From: Pelagibacteraceae bacterium AG-313-A04
GTDB taxonomy: Bacteria > Pseudomonadota > Alphaproteobacteria > Pelagibacterales > Pelagibacteraceae
NCBI GenBank assembly: GCA_003284275.1
Contig: QBVU01000001.1
Coordinates: 124,001 to 188,000, forward strand
Length of the DNA: 64,000 nt
Direction of reading: 5' to 3'
The position numbers and the translations under genes are program-made. The notes under the pieces are model-generated. The model worked only from the letters and a program-made list of their open reading frames with translations, was not told the origin of the DNA and did not search any database. This document shows positions 16,199 to 28,249 of this stretch, one piece after another. The first letter of the stretch is position 1. Each line of letters starts with the position of its first letter.

Positions 16199-16741
16199 AT
16201 GGCAAATTATAAGAATAAATACATTGGATTATTAGGCGGCAGTTTTGATCCAGCACACAAAGGTCACTTAGGTATATCAAAAATTGCGATTAAAAAATTT
16301 AAGTTAAAGAAAATTTATTGGGTTATAACAAAAAAAAATCCTTTTAAGAAAAAAACTTTTTATTCTTTAATTGAAAGAATTAATTATGCAAAGAAGATAT
16401 CTAGAACTCAAAAAAAAATTCAGGTAATTCATTTGGATAAAATTATTAAATCCACCAGAAGTATAAATGTAATAAATTATTTTATTAAAAAAAAAAGTTT
16501 TAAGAATATCTATTTTATAATTGGATCTGATAATTTAGTACAATTTCACAAATGGAAAAGCTGGAAAAAAATAGTAAAATTAGCAAAATTAATGGTTTTT
16601 TCTCGAAAAGGATATGATAAAAAGGGAATGAAATCAATTGTGGTTAAAAATTTTAAAAATAAAATTACTTTTATTAAGAATAAACCGTTTATAATTTCAT
16701 CAACTCAATTAAAAAGGCAAGAAAATTTAATTATTAAATGA
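16199..16741 (+). CDS. nadD: nicotinate-nucleotide adenylyltransferase
   Basis: A 180-residue nucleotidyltransferase that forms nicotinate adenine dinucleotide in NAD synthesis. The start GLLGGSFDPAHKGHL contains the GSFDPxHxGH signature, and ISSTQLK near the end matches the ISSTxIR motif. The rest is extremely lysine-rich. It is translationally coupled to rsfS by an ATGA overlap. Confidence 0.92.
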   Translation: MANYKNKYIGLLGGSFDPAHKGHLGISKIAIKKFKLKKIYWVITKKNPFKKKTFYSLIERINYAKKISRTQKKIQVIHLDKIIKSTRSINVINYFIKKKSFKNIYFIIGSDNLVQFHKWKSWKKIVKLAKLMVFSRKGYDKKGMKSIVVKNFKNKITFIKNKPFIISSTQLKRQENLIIK

Positions 16742-17085
16742 AAATCAAAGATATTAAAAATAATATTGAAAAAATACTTGATAATAATAAAGCTCAAAGC
16801 ATCACTACTATCAATCTAGAAAATAAGTCCTATATAGCTGATTATATGATAATAGCATCAGGCACTTCTTCAAGACATCTTCAATCACTTTCGGAAATTC
16901 TTGTAAATGAACTTAAAAAACTAGGAATTGATAACTGTCGAATTGAAGGTAAAGATAGTAAAGATTGGAAATTAGTTGATGCACATGATGTTATTATTCA
17001 TATTTTTCATCCAGAAAAGAGAGAGTTTTATGATCTTGAAAAAATGTGGTCCGAAGAAATACCTAAAGAGAGAGCAACCTTATGA
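16738..17085 (+). CDS. rsfS: ribosomal silencing factor RsfS
   Basis: A 115-residue Iojap/RsfS protein that binds L14 and blocks 30S-50S joining under nutrient limitation. It has the family run ADYMIIASGTSSRHLQSL, IEGKDSKDWKLVDAHDVIIHIF and the final REFYDLEKMW. It overlaps nadD and ctpA by four bases each. The rlmH gene that commonly follows rsfS in Proteobacteria is not here. Confidence 0.94.
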   Translation: MKIKDIKNNIEKILDNNKAQSITTINLENKSYIADYMIIASGTSSRHLQSLSEILVNELKKLGIDNCRIEGKDSKDWKLVDAHDVIIHIFHPEKREFYDLEKMWSEEIPKERATL

Positions 17086-18215
17086 GAAAAATTCTGTTTT
17101 TTTCGATTTTGATATTAAATTTAAATGTATCAGCTTTTTCGAAGAACGATCTTTATGAAAAAATTGATTTGTTTGGTGAAGTCTTAGAAAATATCAAAAA
17201 AGACTATGTGGATGAAGTAGATCAATCTGAAATGATGGACTCAGCTATTAACGGGGTCTTGCAATCTTTAGATCCATACTCTGCATACATGTCTCCTGAA
17301 CTATTTAAAGAAATGCAAACTGATACGAGGGGTGAGTTCGGTGGCTTAGGAATAGAAATTGGAATGGAATCTGGAGTTGTAAAAGTTATCTCGCCAATTG
17401 ATGATACGCCAGCAGCTAGAGCAGGTATTAAGGCTGGTGATTACATTGTAAAAATTGGTAAAGAACAAGTCCAAGGAAAAACTTTGATGGAAGCTGTAAA
17501 ATTAATGCGTGGTCCAGTTGGTACTTCAATAGATTTAACAGTAAGAAGAAAAAATGTGAAAAAACCTCTTGAATTTAAAATTACTAGAAAAATTATAGAG
17601 ATTAAGTCAGTAAACTCTGAAATCATAAGCAAAGAAAAAAATATTGGATACATAAGACTCAAATCTTTTAATGAAAATAGTGATAAACAATTTTTAAAAT
17701 CTATAAAAAATTTTGAAAAAAATAAAAAAATAAAAGGCTATGTGCTAGATTTAAGAAATAATCCAGGTGGTCTCCTTACACAAGCAATTAATATAACTGA
17801 TTTTTTTTTAGACGATGGTGAGATAGTTTCAACAAAAGGTAGAAATGTTTCAGAGACAAGAAAATTTTTTGCTAGAAAGGGTGATGAAGTAAGGGGGAAA
17901 CCTATTGTTGTATTAATAAATAACGGATCTGCTTCAGCGGCTGAAATATTTGCTGGAGCATTGAAAGATCATAAAAGAGCAATAATTTTAGGTGAAAGTT
18001 CTTACGGTAAAGGATCTGTTCAATCTATCATACCTCTAAAAAATGGCGGAGGTATTAGGTTAACTATTTCAAAATACTATCTTCCATCTGGCAAATCTAT
18101 TTCAGAAGTCGGTGTAACTCCCGATATTTTAGTTGAGGAAATTGGAGATGATTTTAAAATTAAATCAGAAAAAGATAATCAACTAAACTACGCTATCAAG
18201 CTATTCAATTCTTAG
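17082..18215 (+). CDS. ctpA: C-terminal processing protease, S41 family
   Basis: A 377-residue periplasmic serine protease. A signal peptide (residues 1-20, ending VSAFS) is followed by an N-terminal helical part with LDPYSAYMSPE, a PDZ domain (about 80-165, GGLGIEIGMESG) and the S41 catalytic core. Catalytic serine is in NNGSASAAEIFAGAL and the lysine in GESSYGKGSVQ. Such proteases trim or degrade periplasmic proteins and peptidoglycan hydrolases. rppH follows in the same operon. Confidence 0.93.
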   Translation: MRKILFFSILILNLNVSAFSKNDLYEKIDLFGEVLENIKKDYVDEVDQSEMMDSAINGVLQSLDPYSAYMSPELFKEMQTDTRGEFGGLGIEIGMESGVVKVISPIDDTPAARAGIKAGDYIVKIGKEQVQGKTLMEAVKLMRGPVGTSIDLTVRRKNVKKPLEFKITRKIIEIKSVNSEIISKEKNIGYIRLKSFNENSDKQFLKSIKNFEKNKKIKGYVLDLRNNPGGLLTQAINITDFFLDDGEIVSTKGRNVSETRKFFARKGDEVRGKPIVVLINNGSASAAEIFAGALKDHKRAIILGESSYGKGSVQSIIPLKNGGGIRLTISKYYLPSGKSISEVGVTPDILVEEIGDDFKIKSEKDNQLNYAIKLFNS

Positions 18216-18218
18216 AAA

Positions 18219-18689
18219 ATGGCTGAGCAAAAACTCCCTTTAAGAACTGGAGTAGGTATAATAGTTTTAAATAATCAAAATAAAATTTTTGTTGGTAAAA
18301 GAAAAGATAATCCTGGTGACAAATGGCAAATGCCACAAGGCGGTGTAGACGAAGGTGAAGACTATATTGCTGCAATGAAAAGAGAATTGTTGGAAGAAAC
18401 TAGTATTAAAAATATTGAAATTATAAAAGAAATTGACAAAATTTATCAATATGAATTACCTGAAAATTTAGTTGGTATAATTTGGAAAGGTAAATACAGA
18501 GGACAAAAACAAAAATGGTTTATCACAAGATTCTTAGGAGAGGAAAAAGAGATAAATTTAAATACAAAACACGCAGAATTTGTAGATTGGAAATGGATTG
18601 AACCTAAATTGTTACCCGAAGTAATAGTTTATTTTAAAAAAGATTTATATCTTAATCTTCTCAGAGAGATTAACCTTGTTATTGGCTAA
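18219..18689 (+). CDS. rppH: RNA pyrophosphohydrolase RppH (NudH)
   Basis: A 156-residue Nudix enzyme that removes pyrophosphate from mRNA 5' ends and starts decay. It has WQMPQGGVDEGED and the Nudix box completed by AMKRELLEETSI, with YRGQKQKWF typical of RppH. Its last 11 bases overlap the 3' end of the convergent atpC gene, so no separate terminator fits between the two operons. Confidence 0.93.
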   Translation: MAEQKLPLRTGVGIIVLNNQNKIFVGKRKDNPGDKWQMPQGGVDEGEDYIAAMKRELLEETSIKNIEIIKEIDKIYQYELPENLVGIIWKGKYRGQKQKWFITRFLGEEKEINLNTKHAEFVDWKWIEPKLLPEVIVYFKKDLYLNLLREINLVIG

Positions 18690-19064
18690 TTTCTTTTAAA
18701 GTTTCTAACTTGTAAGACGCTATGTATCTATCTTTATCAGTAGACTGATTACTTAAGTTTGCCTCTGCTTTTTGGAGAAGTTCGTTGATTTTGCTTTTAT
18801 CTAGATTAACTAGATCTCTAGCAGTTGAAGTTAAAATTAATAAGTTATTATTTGAAAACTCAACCGTTCCCTCTTCTACATAATATCTTTTTTCGCTTTC
18901 AGCCTTTATTGTAATAATCCCAGGTCTCAAAAATGTAATTAGAGGGATATGATTATTTAAAATTCCCATCTGGCCTTCAAAAGAAGGAATTATTACTTCA
19001 TTCGTTTCTTGTTTTAAAATTGTTTGGTCTGGACTTATTATTTCAACTGTAAACATTTCTGGCA

Positions 19065-19065
<1 letters not shown>
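18679..19065 (-). CDS. atpC: F1-ATPase epsilon subunit
   Basis: A 128-residue epsilon subunit. The N-terminal beta-sandwich includes GQMGILNNHIPLI, and a C-terminal helical part follows. It couples the rotor to F0 and can inhibit hydrolysis. Last gene of atpHAGDC; atpD ends at the base where it begins. The F0 genes are not in the window, as expected for Alphaproteobacteria, where they form a separate operon. Confidence 0.95.
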
Positions 19066-21363
<2,298 letters not shown>

Positions 21364-21364
<1 letters not shown>

Positions 21365-22887
21365 TATTTTTTCTTATATTCCTCTATAACTTGTATTAAT
21401 TGATTTTCTGTATCTTCATCTAATTTTCCTGAGGATTGAATAGCTTCAATAATTTCTGGTTTATCTTTTTTGATTTTTTCTATTATATCTTTCTCAAATC
21501 CTTTAATTTTTCCTAAATCAACATCATCCAAATATCCTTTTACTCCAGCAAAAACTGAAATTACTTGTTCTGCGACAGTCATTGGAGAGTATTGGTCTTG
21601 TTTTAATAATTCTGTTAATTTTGCTCCTCGATTTAATAGTTGTTGAGTAGAAGCATCTAAGTCTGATCCAAATTGGGCGAAGGCTGCCATTTCTCTATAT
21701 TGAGCGAGTTCTAACTTAATGGAGCCAGCTACTTTTTTCATCGCTTTCGTTTGTGCTGCAGATCCTACTCGTGATACGGATAAACCAACGTTAACAGCAG
21801 GTCTTATTCCTTGATTGAATAATTCAGTTTCTAAAAATATTTGTCCATCAGTAATAGAAATTACGTTTGTAGGAATATAAGCAGAAACATCACCTGCTTG
21901 TGTCTCAATAATTGGTAATGCAGTTAATGATCCGCCTCCATTAGCGTCACTTAATTTTGCAGATCTTTCTAAAAGTCTACTGTGAAGATAAAATACATCA
22001 CCAGGGTAAGCTTCCCTTCCTGGAGGTCGTCTAAGTAAAAGTGACATTTGTCTATATGCTACTGCCTGTTTTGATAAGTCGTCATAAACTATTAAAGCAT
22101 GCATTCCGTTATCTCTAAAATATTCACCTATTGTGCAGCCAGTATAAGGAGCTAAAAACTGAAGCGGTGCAGAGTCTGATGCTGTTGCAGCAACTATTGT
22201 TGTATATTTAAGTGCGCCTGCTTCTTCTAAAGTTTTTGTTATTTGAGCTACAGTTGAACGTTTTTGTCCAATTGCTACATAAACACAATAAAGTTTTTTC
22301 TTTTCATCAGATGATTCATTTATTTTTTTTTGATTGATTATTGCATCAATTGCAACTGCTGTTTTACCTGTTTGTCTATCACCGATAATTAATTCCCTTT
22401 GGCCTCTTCCTACAGGTATAAGTGAGTCGATAGATTTTAAACCCGTCTGCATTGGTTCACTAACAGATTGTCTAGGAATTATTCCTGGAGCTTTTACTTC
22501 AACTCTTTTTCTATCTTTAGAAGAGATAGCTCCTTTTCCATCTATTGGATTTCCTAAACCATCAACAACTCTTCCTAATAATTCTTTTCCGACTGGAACA
22601 TCCACAATTGCGTTAGTTCTTTTTATTGTATCGCCTTCTTTAATCTTTCTATCATCTCCAAAAATTACAACTCCAACATTGTCATTTTCCAGATTTAATG
22701 CCATACCTTTAGAACCATCTTCAAACTCAACCATTTCTCCAGCCTGAACATTGTCTAAACCGTAAACTCGTGCAATTCCATCACCAACTGATAAAACTTT
22801 TCCGATTTCTGAAACTTCAGCTTTTTCACCAAAATTTTTAATTTGATCTTTAAGTAATTTAGTAACTTCTGAGGGATTTATAGACAT
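21364..22887 (-). CDS. atpA: F1-ATPase alpha subunit
   Basis: A 507-residue regulatory, nucleotide-binding subunit. It has the N-terminal beta-barrel, Walker A GDRQTGKT (about 170), [37 protein letters not shown], and the arginine-finger region [13 protein letters not shown]. Full length; two bases separate it from atpH. Confidence 0.99.
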
Positions 22888-22888
22888 A

Positions 22889-23446
22889 TTAATTTTCTAA
22901 CATTTCTTGTTTGTATTTATTTAATTTATTTTTTATCGAGGTATCGATCATAAAGCTTCCAAGTTGAAGTTTTAATCCTCCGATAAGCTCTTTATCAACC
23001 CTGTAGTTAAATTTTATAGTTGAGCTTGTTGAAGAAGATAGTTCTTTACTTATATTCTCAAGTTCAGTCTCTGATAATTCTTTTGAGGATATTAACGAAG
23101 CTTTAACTTCACCTCTTTTTTGTGCACATAATTTTAAAAAACTATCAATAATTTTTTCAACAAAAAATATTCTTCTTTTTTCTATTAATAAAAACATAAA
23201 ATTTTTTAAATTTTTTGAAAAGTTTAGCTTTTCAGCTAATAATTTTAATGCGTTGTTTTGGTTTACTTTACTTTGAGTTGGATTGTGTATGAAATTTTTT
23301 ATCTCAAGGCTATTGTTCAATAAAGAGGCAAAGTTCTTGATGTCATTTTCTATTTTCTCTAATTCACTAGCTTCTCGCGCTACTTCAAAAAGTGCACGGG
23401 AGTATCTTTCTGAAGTTTCTGATGAGAAAGATTTATTTGTGCTCAT
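22889..23446 (-). CDS. atpH: F1-ATPase delta subunit
   Basis: A 185-residue delta (OSCP) subunit that clamps the top of F1 to the peripheral stalk. An N-terminal six-helix region ([10 protein letters not shown], about residues 15-24) precedes a C-terminal domain with [21 protein letters not shown]. First gene of atpHAGDC, with a 78-base upstream gap to priA that holds the only plausible promoter. Confidence 0.95.
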   Translation of the reverse strand: MSTNKSFSSETSERYSRALFEVAREASELEKIENDIKNFASLLNNSLEIKNFIHNPTQSKVNQNNALKLLAEKLNFSKNLKNFMFLLIEKRRIFFVEKIIDSFLKLCAQKRGEVKASLISSKELSETELENISKELSSSTSSTIKFNYRVDKELIGGLKLQLGSFMIDTSIKNKLNKYKQEMLEN

Positions 23447-23487
23447 TTTTTATTGAAATTATTGTGAAATAATGAGCGTGTCGTATC

Positions 23488-23516
23488 ATAAGAGTTTACC
23501 TTGATCAAGTTGCCAA
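23488..23516 (-). promoter_or_regulatory. candidate promoter of the atp operon
   Basis: On the minus strand TTGGCA (23511-23516), a 17-base spacer and TCTTAT (23488-23493) match sigma-70 boxes at five and four of six positions. It is the best match in the gap between priA and atpH. Confidence 0.35.
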
Positions 23517-23524
23517 TTTAAAAA

Positions 23525-25474
23525 TTATCCAAAGTTAACGGGATCGACATCAACCGTAAGTTTAATTTTGCTTGAGATTTTCAATGAATTTAGAAGGTTG
23601 GAAACCATTTTTTGCTTTAAGCTTTTCTCACTAAACCTAATTAATAATCTTGATCTAAATTTTTTTTTTATCTTTAGTAAAGGTGAGTCTACAGGGCCCA
23701 TGATTTCTAAACCATTAATTATACTAAGACGTTTTTTAATTTCTCTAGCCCCCTCGATACTTAAAGATTGATTATTTGCTGATATAATTATTGCAATAAG
23801 TCTACAAAAAGGAGGAAGGGAATTTTCTTTTCTTGAAATAAGCTCTTTTTTTAAAATTTCATCAGGATTGTTTTTTATCAGTTCATTTAAGGTAATGTTT
23901 TCTGGAGATAATGTTTGGTAAACAATTAAAGAGTCAGAGCTAAATCTACCAGCCCTTCCACTTAATTGACTATACAATTGAATATTTTTTTCAGTGGTCC
24001 TTAGATCATAACCTCTTCCTGAAAAATCTGCATCAATTACAACTATACAATTTAATTTAGGAAAATTGAAACCTTTTGAAATCATCTGAGTTCCAACTAA
24101 AATATCTACCTGATTATTTCTGATTCTATTAAATAAAGAATTTGTGTGATTTTTTTTTTTCATATAATCACTTGAAAAAATTTCTATTTTGCTAGTAGGA
24201 AATAATTTAATTACTTCCTCATAAATTTTTTCAACACCTGGCCCATACATTATAAAATCACAATTTTTTTTATCTTTACATGTATTAGATATTTTTTTTT
24301 CAGAAGAACAATGATGGCAAACAGCTTTATTTTTACTTTTGTGAAATGTTAAATACATCGAGCAATTATTGCATATTTGCTTATATCCACAGTTTTTACA
24401 AATTAAATATGGAGCATAACCTCTTCTATTTAAAAAAAATAAAACCTGATCATTTTTCTCAAGAAACTTTTTGACAATTTTAATACTCTCATCAGAAATA
24501 AAACTTTTTTTAATTTTTTTTAAATTTAAATTTACAATTTTTGTTTTTGGTAAAGGATAGTCGGCATATCTTTTGTTAATTTTAAAATGCCGAAATTTTT
24601 TATTTTGTATGTTATTAAAAGTTTCTAGCGATGGTATGGAACTAACTAAATGAATTGGTATTTTCTCAAAAGAGGCTCTGGCTATTGCCATATCTCTCGC
24701 GTGGTATATAACGCCTTCATCTTGCTTGTAAGAAGTGTCATGTTCTTCATCAACTATTATAACTCCAAGTTTTTTAAAAGGTAAAAGCAAAGAAGATCTC
24801 GCTCCAACTACTAATTTAATATTATTATTAATTATACCATTCCAAATAATTCTTTTATTTTTTGGCGTTATTTTTGAATGCCAAATTGCAGGTTCGAAAC
24901 CAAAAAAATCATAGAACCTTGTCTTAAATTCATTAGTTAAAAAAATTTCAGGAAGCAAAACTAAAGCTTGCTTATTTTCAGCAATAATTTTTTTTATTCT
25001 CTCGAAATATACAAGTGTTTTGCCTGAACCAGTAGTTCCCTGAAGAACAGAAACATCAAATCTATTATTTTTTGAATTTAAAAATTTTAAAGCATTATTC
25101 TGTTCTTGATTCAAGTAAAATTTTTTTGCTTTAATAATTCTTAAGTCAAAATTTTTATCATTTTTTTTAAATAAATTTTTATTTCCTCCAATAACCATTT
25201 TAAGAACAAGCCCTAAAGGTGTTACGTTGTACATAGCAAACCATTTCATAAAATTAATGAAATTTTTATTTAAAGAAATTTTACTTATCTTTTTATGAAT
25301 ATTTTTAATTTTTATGTCTTTTGGTGCAAAACTTTTGTCCGGCCAAACAACGCCGATAGCCTTTTCTTTTCCAAAAGGGATTTCGACAATATCACCGGGG
25401 GTAAATTTTTCTTTTTTTGTCCCATATGTGAATGAAAAGTTAAATATTTTAGGCAGCAGTACTTGCGCTTTCAT
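23525..25474 (-). CDS. priA: primosomal replication helicase PriA
   Basis: A 649-residue superfamily II helicase that restarts stalled replication forks. The N-terminal 3'-end-binding domain is followed by Walker A GTTGSGKT, DEEHD, and helicase motifs such as GTQMISKGFNFP and QLSGRAGR. Between the motor lobes lies the zinc-binding cysteine cluster (CKNC, CNNC, CHHC, CKDKKNC). Somewhat shorter than the E. coli protein. It is followed by the atp operon in the same direction. Confidence 0.94.
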   Translation of the reverse strand: MKAQVLLPKIFNFSFTYGTKKEKFTPGDIVEIPFGKEKAIGVVWPDKSFAPKDIKIKNIHKKISKISLNKNFINFMKWFAMYNVTPLGLVLKMVIGGNKNLFKKNDKNFDLRIIKAKKFYLNQEQNNALKFLNSKNNRFDVSVLQGTTGSGKTLVYFERIKKIIAENKQALVLLPEIFLTNEFKTRFYDFFGFEPAIWHSKITPKNKRIIWNGIINNNIKLVVGARSSLLLPFKKLGVIIVDEEHDTSYKQDEGVIYHARDMAIARASFEKIPIHLVSSIPSLETFNNIQNKKFRHFKINKRYADYPLPKTKIVNLNLKKIKKSFISDESIKIVKKFLEKNDQVLFFLNRRGYAPYLICKNCGYKQICNNCSMYLTFHKSKNKAVCHHCSSEKKISNTCKDKKNCDFIMYGPGVEKIYEEVIKLFPTSKIEIFSSDYMKKKNHTNSLFNRIRNNQVDILVGTQMISKGFNFPKLNCIVVIDADFSGRGYDLRTTEKNIQLYSQLSGRAGRFSSDSLIVYQTLSPENITLNELIKNNPDEILKKELISRKENSLPPFCRLIAIIISANNQSLSIEGAREIKKRLSIINGLEIMGPVDSPLLKIKKKFRSRLLIRFSEKSLKQKMVSNLLNSLKISSKIKLTVDVDPVNFG

Positions 25475-25502
25475 ATTTTAATAGTAGTTGAATTTTTCTT
25501 TT

Positions 25503-26909
25503 TTAAAAATGAATTGGTCTTTTATCAACAGCTAAAGCTGCTTCTTTAATGGCTTCTGTATGTGTAGGATGAGCATGACACGTTCTAGCAATATCTTCTG
25601 AACTTGCTCCAAATTCCATCGCTAAAGCCATCTCTGCAATCATATCTCCACTGTGAGGCCCAATGATATGGACGCCTAGAACTTTGTCAGTTTTGCCATC
25701 AGCGAGTATTTTAACAAAGCCTTCAGTTTCATTGTTTACTTTAGCTCTAGAGTTAGCAAGAAATGGGAATTTGCCAATCTTATAAGATTTGTTTTCCTCT
25801 TTTAATTGTTCCTCTGTTTTTCCAACAGTAGCAACTTCTGGCGATGTATAAATCACACCTGGTATTACATCGTAATTAACATGACCTGCTTGACCTGCTA
25901 AAATTTCTGCAACAGCGATGCCTTCTTCCTCTGCTTTATGTGCTAACATTGGTCCTTTGATAACATCACCAATAGCGTAAATATTATTCACTGAAGTTTG
26001 CAATTTATCATTAACTTCTATTCTTCCTTTATTGTCTTTTTTAATTCCAACTTTTGAAAGATTTAATCCTTCAGTATATGGTTTTCTTCCTACTGATACT
26101 AAAACTTTATCTACTTCCAATTTCTCTTTTTTTGAACTCTTAACATTTGTATATGAGATGGATACTGAGCCACCTTGATCTTTTACTGACTCGACTTTTG
26201 AGCCCATCTTAAACTTGATTCCTTGTTTTGTTAAAATTTTTTGAAATTCATTTGAAACTTCTCTATCCATTCCAGGAGTTATGTAGTCTAAATACTCTAC
26301 AACAGTAACTTCAGAGCCTAATCTTGACCAGACAGATCCCATTTCCAAGCCAATATAACCTCCCCCGATAACTGCAAGTTTCTTAGGGACTTTGTCAAAA
26401 GATAGGGCGCCAGTAGAAGATACAATATTTTTTTCATCTATTTCTATTCCAGGTAATGTAGACACAGTTGATCCAGTGGCTATAACAATATTTTTAGATT
26501 TAACATTAGTTCTTTTGTTATTATCTTCATAAACTACAATATCATTTTTTGAAAAAAGAACACCTTTGCCTTTAAAATATGTAACCTTATTTTTTTTAAA
26601 TAAAAACTCTACTCCTTTAGTTAATACTTGAATAGATTTGTTCTTATTTGACATCATTTTTTCAATGTTAAGTTTTATTCCGTCAATTTCTATACCTTGT
26701 TTATTAAAGTCTTTTTTTGCTTTATGAAAATTTTCAGATAAATTTAATAAGCTTTTAGACGGTATACATCCAACATTTAAACATGTCCCACCTAAGGCCC
26801 CTCTTGATTCTATACAAGCTGTTTTTAACCCTAGCTGCGCAGCTCTTATTGCACATACATAACCGCCTGGACCGCCGCCAATAACTACTAAATCAAAATT
26901 ACTTTCCAT
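25503..26909 (-). CDS. lpdA: dihydrolipoyl dehydrogenase (E3)
   Basis: A 468-residue flavoprotein disulfide reductase. It has the FAD motif GGGPGGY, the redox disulfide GGTCLNVGCIPSK, the NAD motif GGGYIGLEMGSVW, AIGDV and the C-terminal catalytic HAHPTHTE. It reoxidises lipoamide of 2-oxoglutarate dehydrogenase, as shown by its place two bases after sucB. It may also serve other lipoyl complexes. Confidence 0.97.
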   Translation of the reverse strand: MESNFDLVVIGGGPGGYVCAIRAAQLGLKTACIESRGALGGTCLNVGCIPSKSLLNLSENFHKAKKDFNKQGIEIDGIKLNIEKMMSNKNKSIQVLTKGVEFLFKKNKVTYFKGKGVLFSKNDIVVYEDNNKRTNVKSKNIVIATGSTVSTLPGIEIDEKNIVSSTGALSFDKVPKKLAVIGGGYIGLEMGSVWSRLGSEVTVVEYLDYITPGMDREVSNEFQKILTKQGIKFKMGSKVESVKDQGGSVSISYTNVKSSKKEKLEVDKVLVSVGRKPYTEGLNLSKVGIKKDNKGRIEVNDKLQTSVNNIYAIGDVIKGPMLAHKAEEEGIAVAEILAGQAGHVNYDVIPGVIYTSPEVATVGKTEEQLKEENKSYKIGKFPFLANSRAKVNNETEGFVKILADGKTDKVLGVHIIGPHSGDMIAEMALAMEFGASSEDIARTCHAHPTHTEAIKEAALAVDKRPIHF

Positions 26910-26911
26910 AA

Positions 26912-28249
26912 TTATATGTTAAGAAAAAGTCTTTGAGGGTTTTCTAGACACTCTTTAACTATTTTTAAAAACGAAACTGCTTCTTTTCCATCAATAATTC
27001 TATGATCATAAGATAATGCCAAATACATCACTGGCCTAGGTTCAACATTTCCATCAGCTACAACGGGTCTTTGTACAATATTATGCATTCCAAGAACTGC
27101 TGATTGAGGTGGATTTAAAATTGGAGTGGATAACATAGAACCATATATTCCTCCATTAGTGATAGTAAAAGTTCCACCTTGTAAGTCCTCTATAGTAATT
27201 TTTCCATCTCTAGCTTTTTGGCTAAGATCACCAATATTTTTTTCAATATCTGCAAAAGACATTTCATCAGTCTCTCTTAAAACAGGAACCACTAAGCCTT
27301 TATCAGTTCCAACGGCTATACTTATATTATAATAATTTTTGTAAACTATTTCATTGCCTTGTATTTCAGCGTTAATTGCAGGATAATTTTTTAAACCAAT
27401 TACGCATGCTTTTACAAAAAAAGACATGAAACCTAGTTTTACTCCGTATTTATTTAAAAATTCATCTTTATATCGATTTCTCATTGAAATAACTTCGCTC
27501 ATATCTACTTCATTAAATGTAGTTAGCATTGCTGCATTTTCTTGAGCTTCTTTTAATCTTTTTGCAATTGTTTGCCTCAACCTTGTCATTTTAATTCTCT
27601 CTTCAGGGCCGTATTTAATTTTTCTTTCTGATGGAGGAGGTTTGGAACCCATTAAACTCATGATATCTTCTTTTAAAATTGTTCCATTTTTTCCTGTACC
27701 TTGAATTTTAGATAAATCTATATTTGATTCTACTGCCATTTTTCTTGCAGAGGGAGCTACTCTTGATTCCTGTGGTTTTTTAGAAATATTTTTACTAACT
27801 GAAACCTCCTCATGTATTTGATCGAGTATCAAAGGTTCTTCTTCCTTGTTAGCTTGTGCTGCTACAATTTTTTTAACTGGCGCTGGTTTTTTTAATGGAG
27901 GTGTTTTTTTTATTTCCTCTAAAATTGGTTTAACTTCTTTTTTAATTTCTTTTTCTTGTTTAGGAGGAGGGCTATATTTTTTTACCTCTTTTACCGGTGG
28001 TTGAGCACTTGCGCCTCCATTAATTGTACCAAGAAGGGATCCAACATTGACTGTTTCACCTTCTTTTACTGCAATATTACTTAACACTCCATTGCTTGGT
28101 GCTGGCACTTCAACATTTACTTTATCTGTTTCAAGCTCAACAATGGGTTCATCAGCTACAACTTTCTCTCCTTGATTTTTTAGCCATTTCGATACTGTTG
28201 CCTCTGTGACTGATTCACCAAGCGTGGGAACTGTTATTTTTTCTGCCAT
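26912..28249 (-). CDS. sucB: dihydrolipoyl succinyltransferase (E2 of 2-oxoglutarate dehydrogenase)
   Basis: A 445-residue E2. One lipoyl domain is at 1-78 (lipoyl lysine in [11 protein letters not shown]). A long Pro/Lys/Glu-rich linker (about 80-160) follows, then the peripheral subunit-binding domain (about 165-200, [12 protein letters not shown]) and the catalytic domain, which ends with [16 protein letters not shown]. It transfers succinyl groups to CoA. It lies in sucA-sucB-lpdA, with the start overlapping the sucA stop. Confidence 0.97.
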   Translation of the reverse strand: MAEKITVPTLGESVTEATVSKWLKNQGEKVVADEPIVELETDKVNVEVPAPSNGVLSNIAVKEGETVNVGSLLGTINGGASAQPPVKEVKKYSPPPKQEKEIKKEVKPILEEIKKTPPLKKPAPVKKIVAAQANKEEEPLILDQIHEEVSVSKNISKKPQESRVAPSARKMAVESNIDLSKIQGTGKNGTILKEDIMSLMGSKPPPSERKIKYGPEERIKMTRLRQTIAKRLKEAQENAAMLTTFNEVDMSEVISMRNRYKDEFLNKYGVKLGFMSFFVKACVIGLKNYPAINAEIQGNEIVYKNYYNISIAVGTDKGLVVPVLRETDEMSFADIEKNIGDLSQKARDGKITIEDLQGGTFTITNGGIYGSMLSTPILNPPQSAVLGMHNIVQRPVVADGNVEPRPVMYLALSYDHRIIDGKEAVSFLKIVKECLENPQRLFLNI

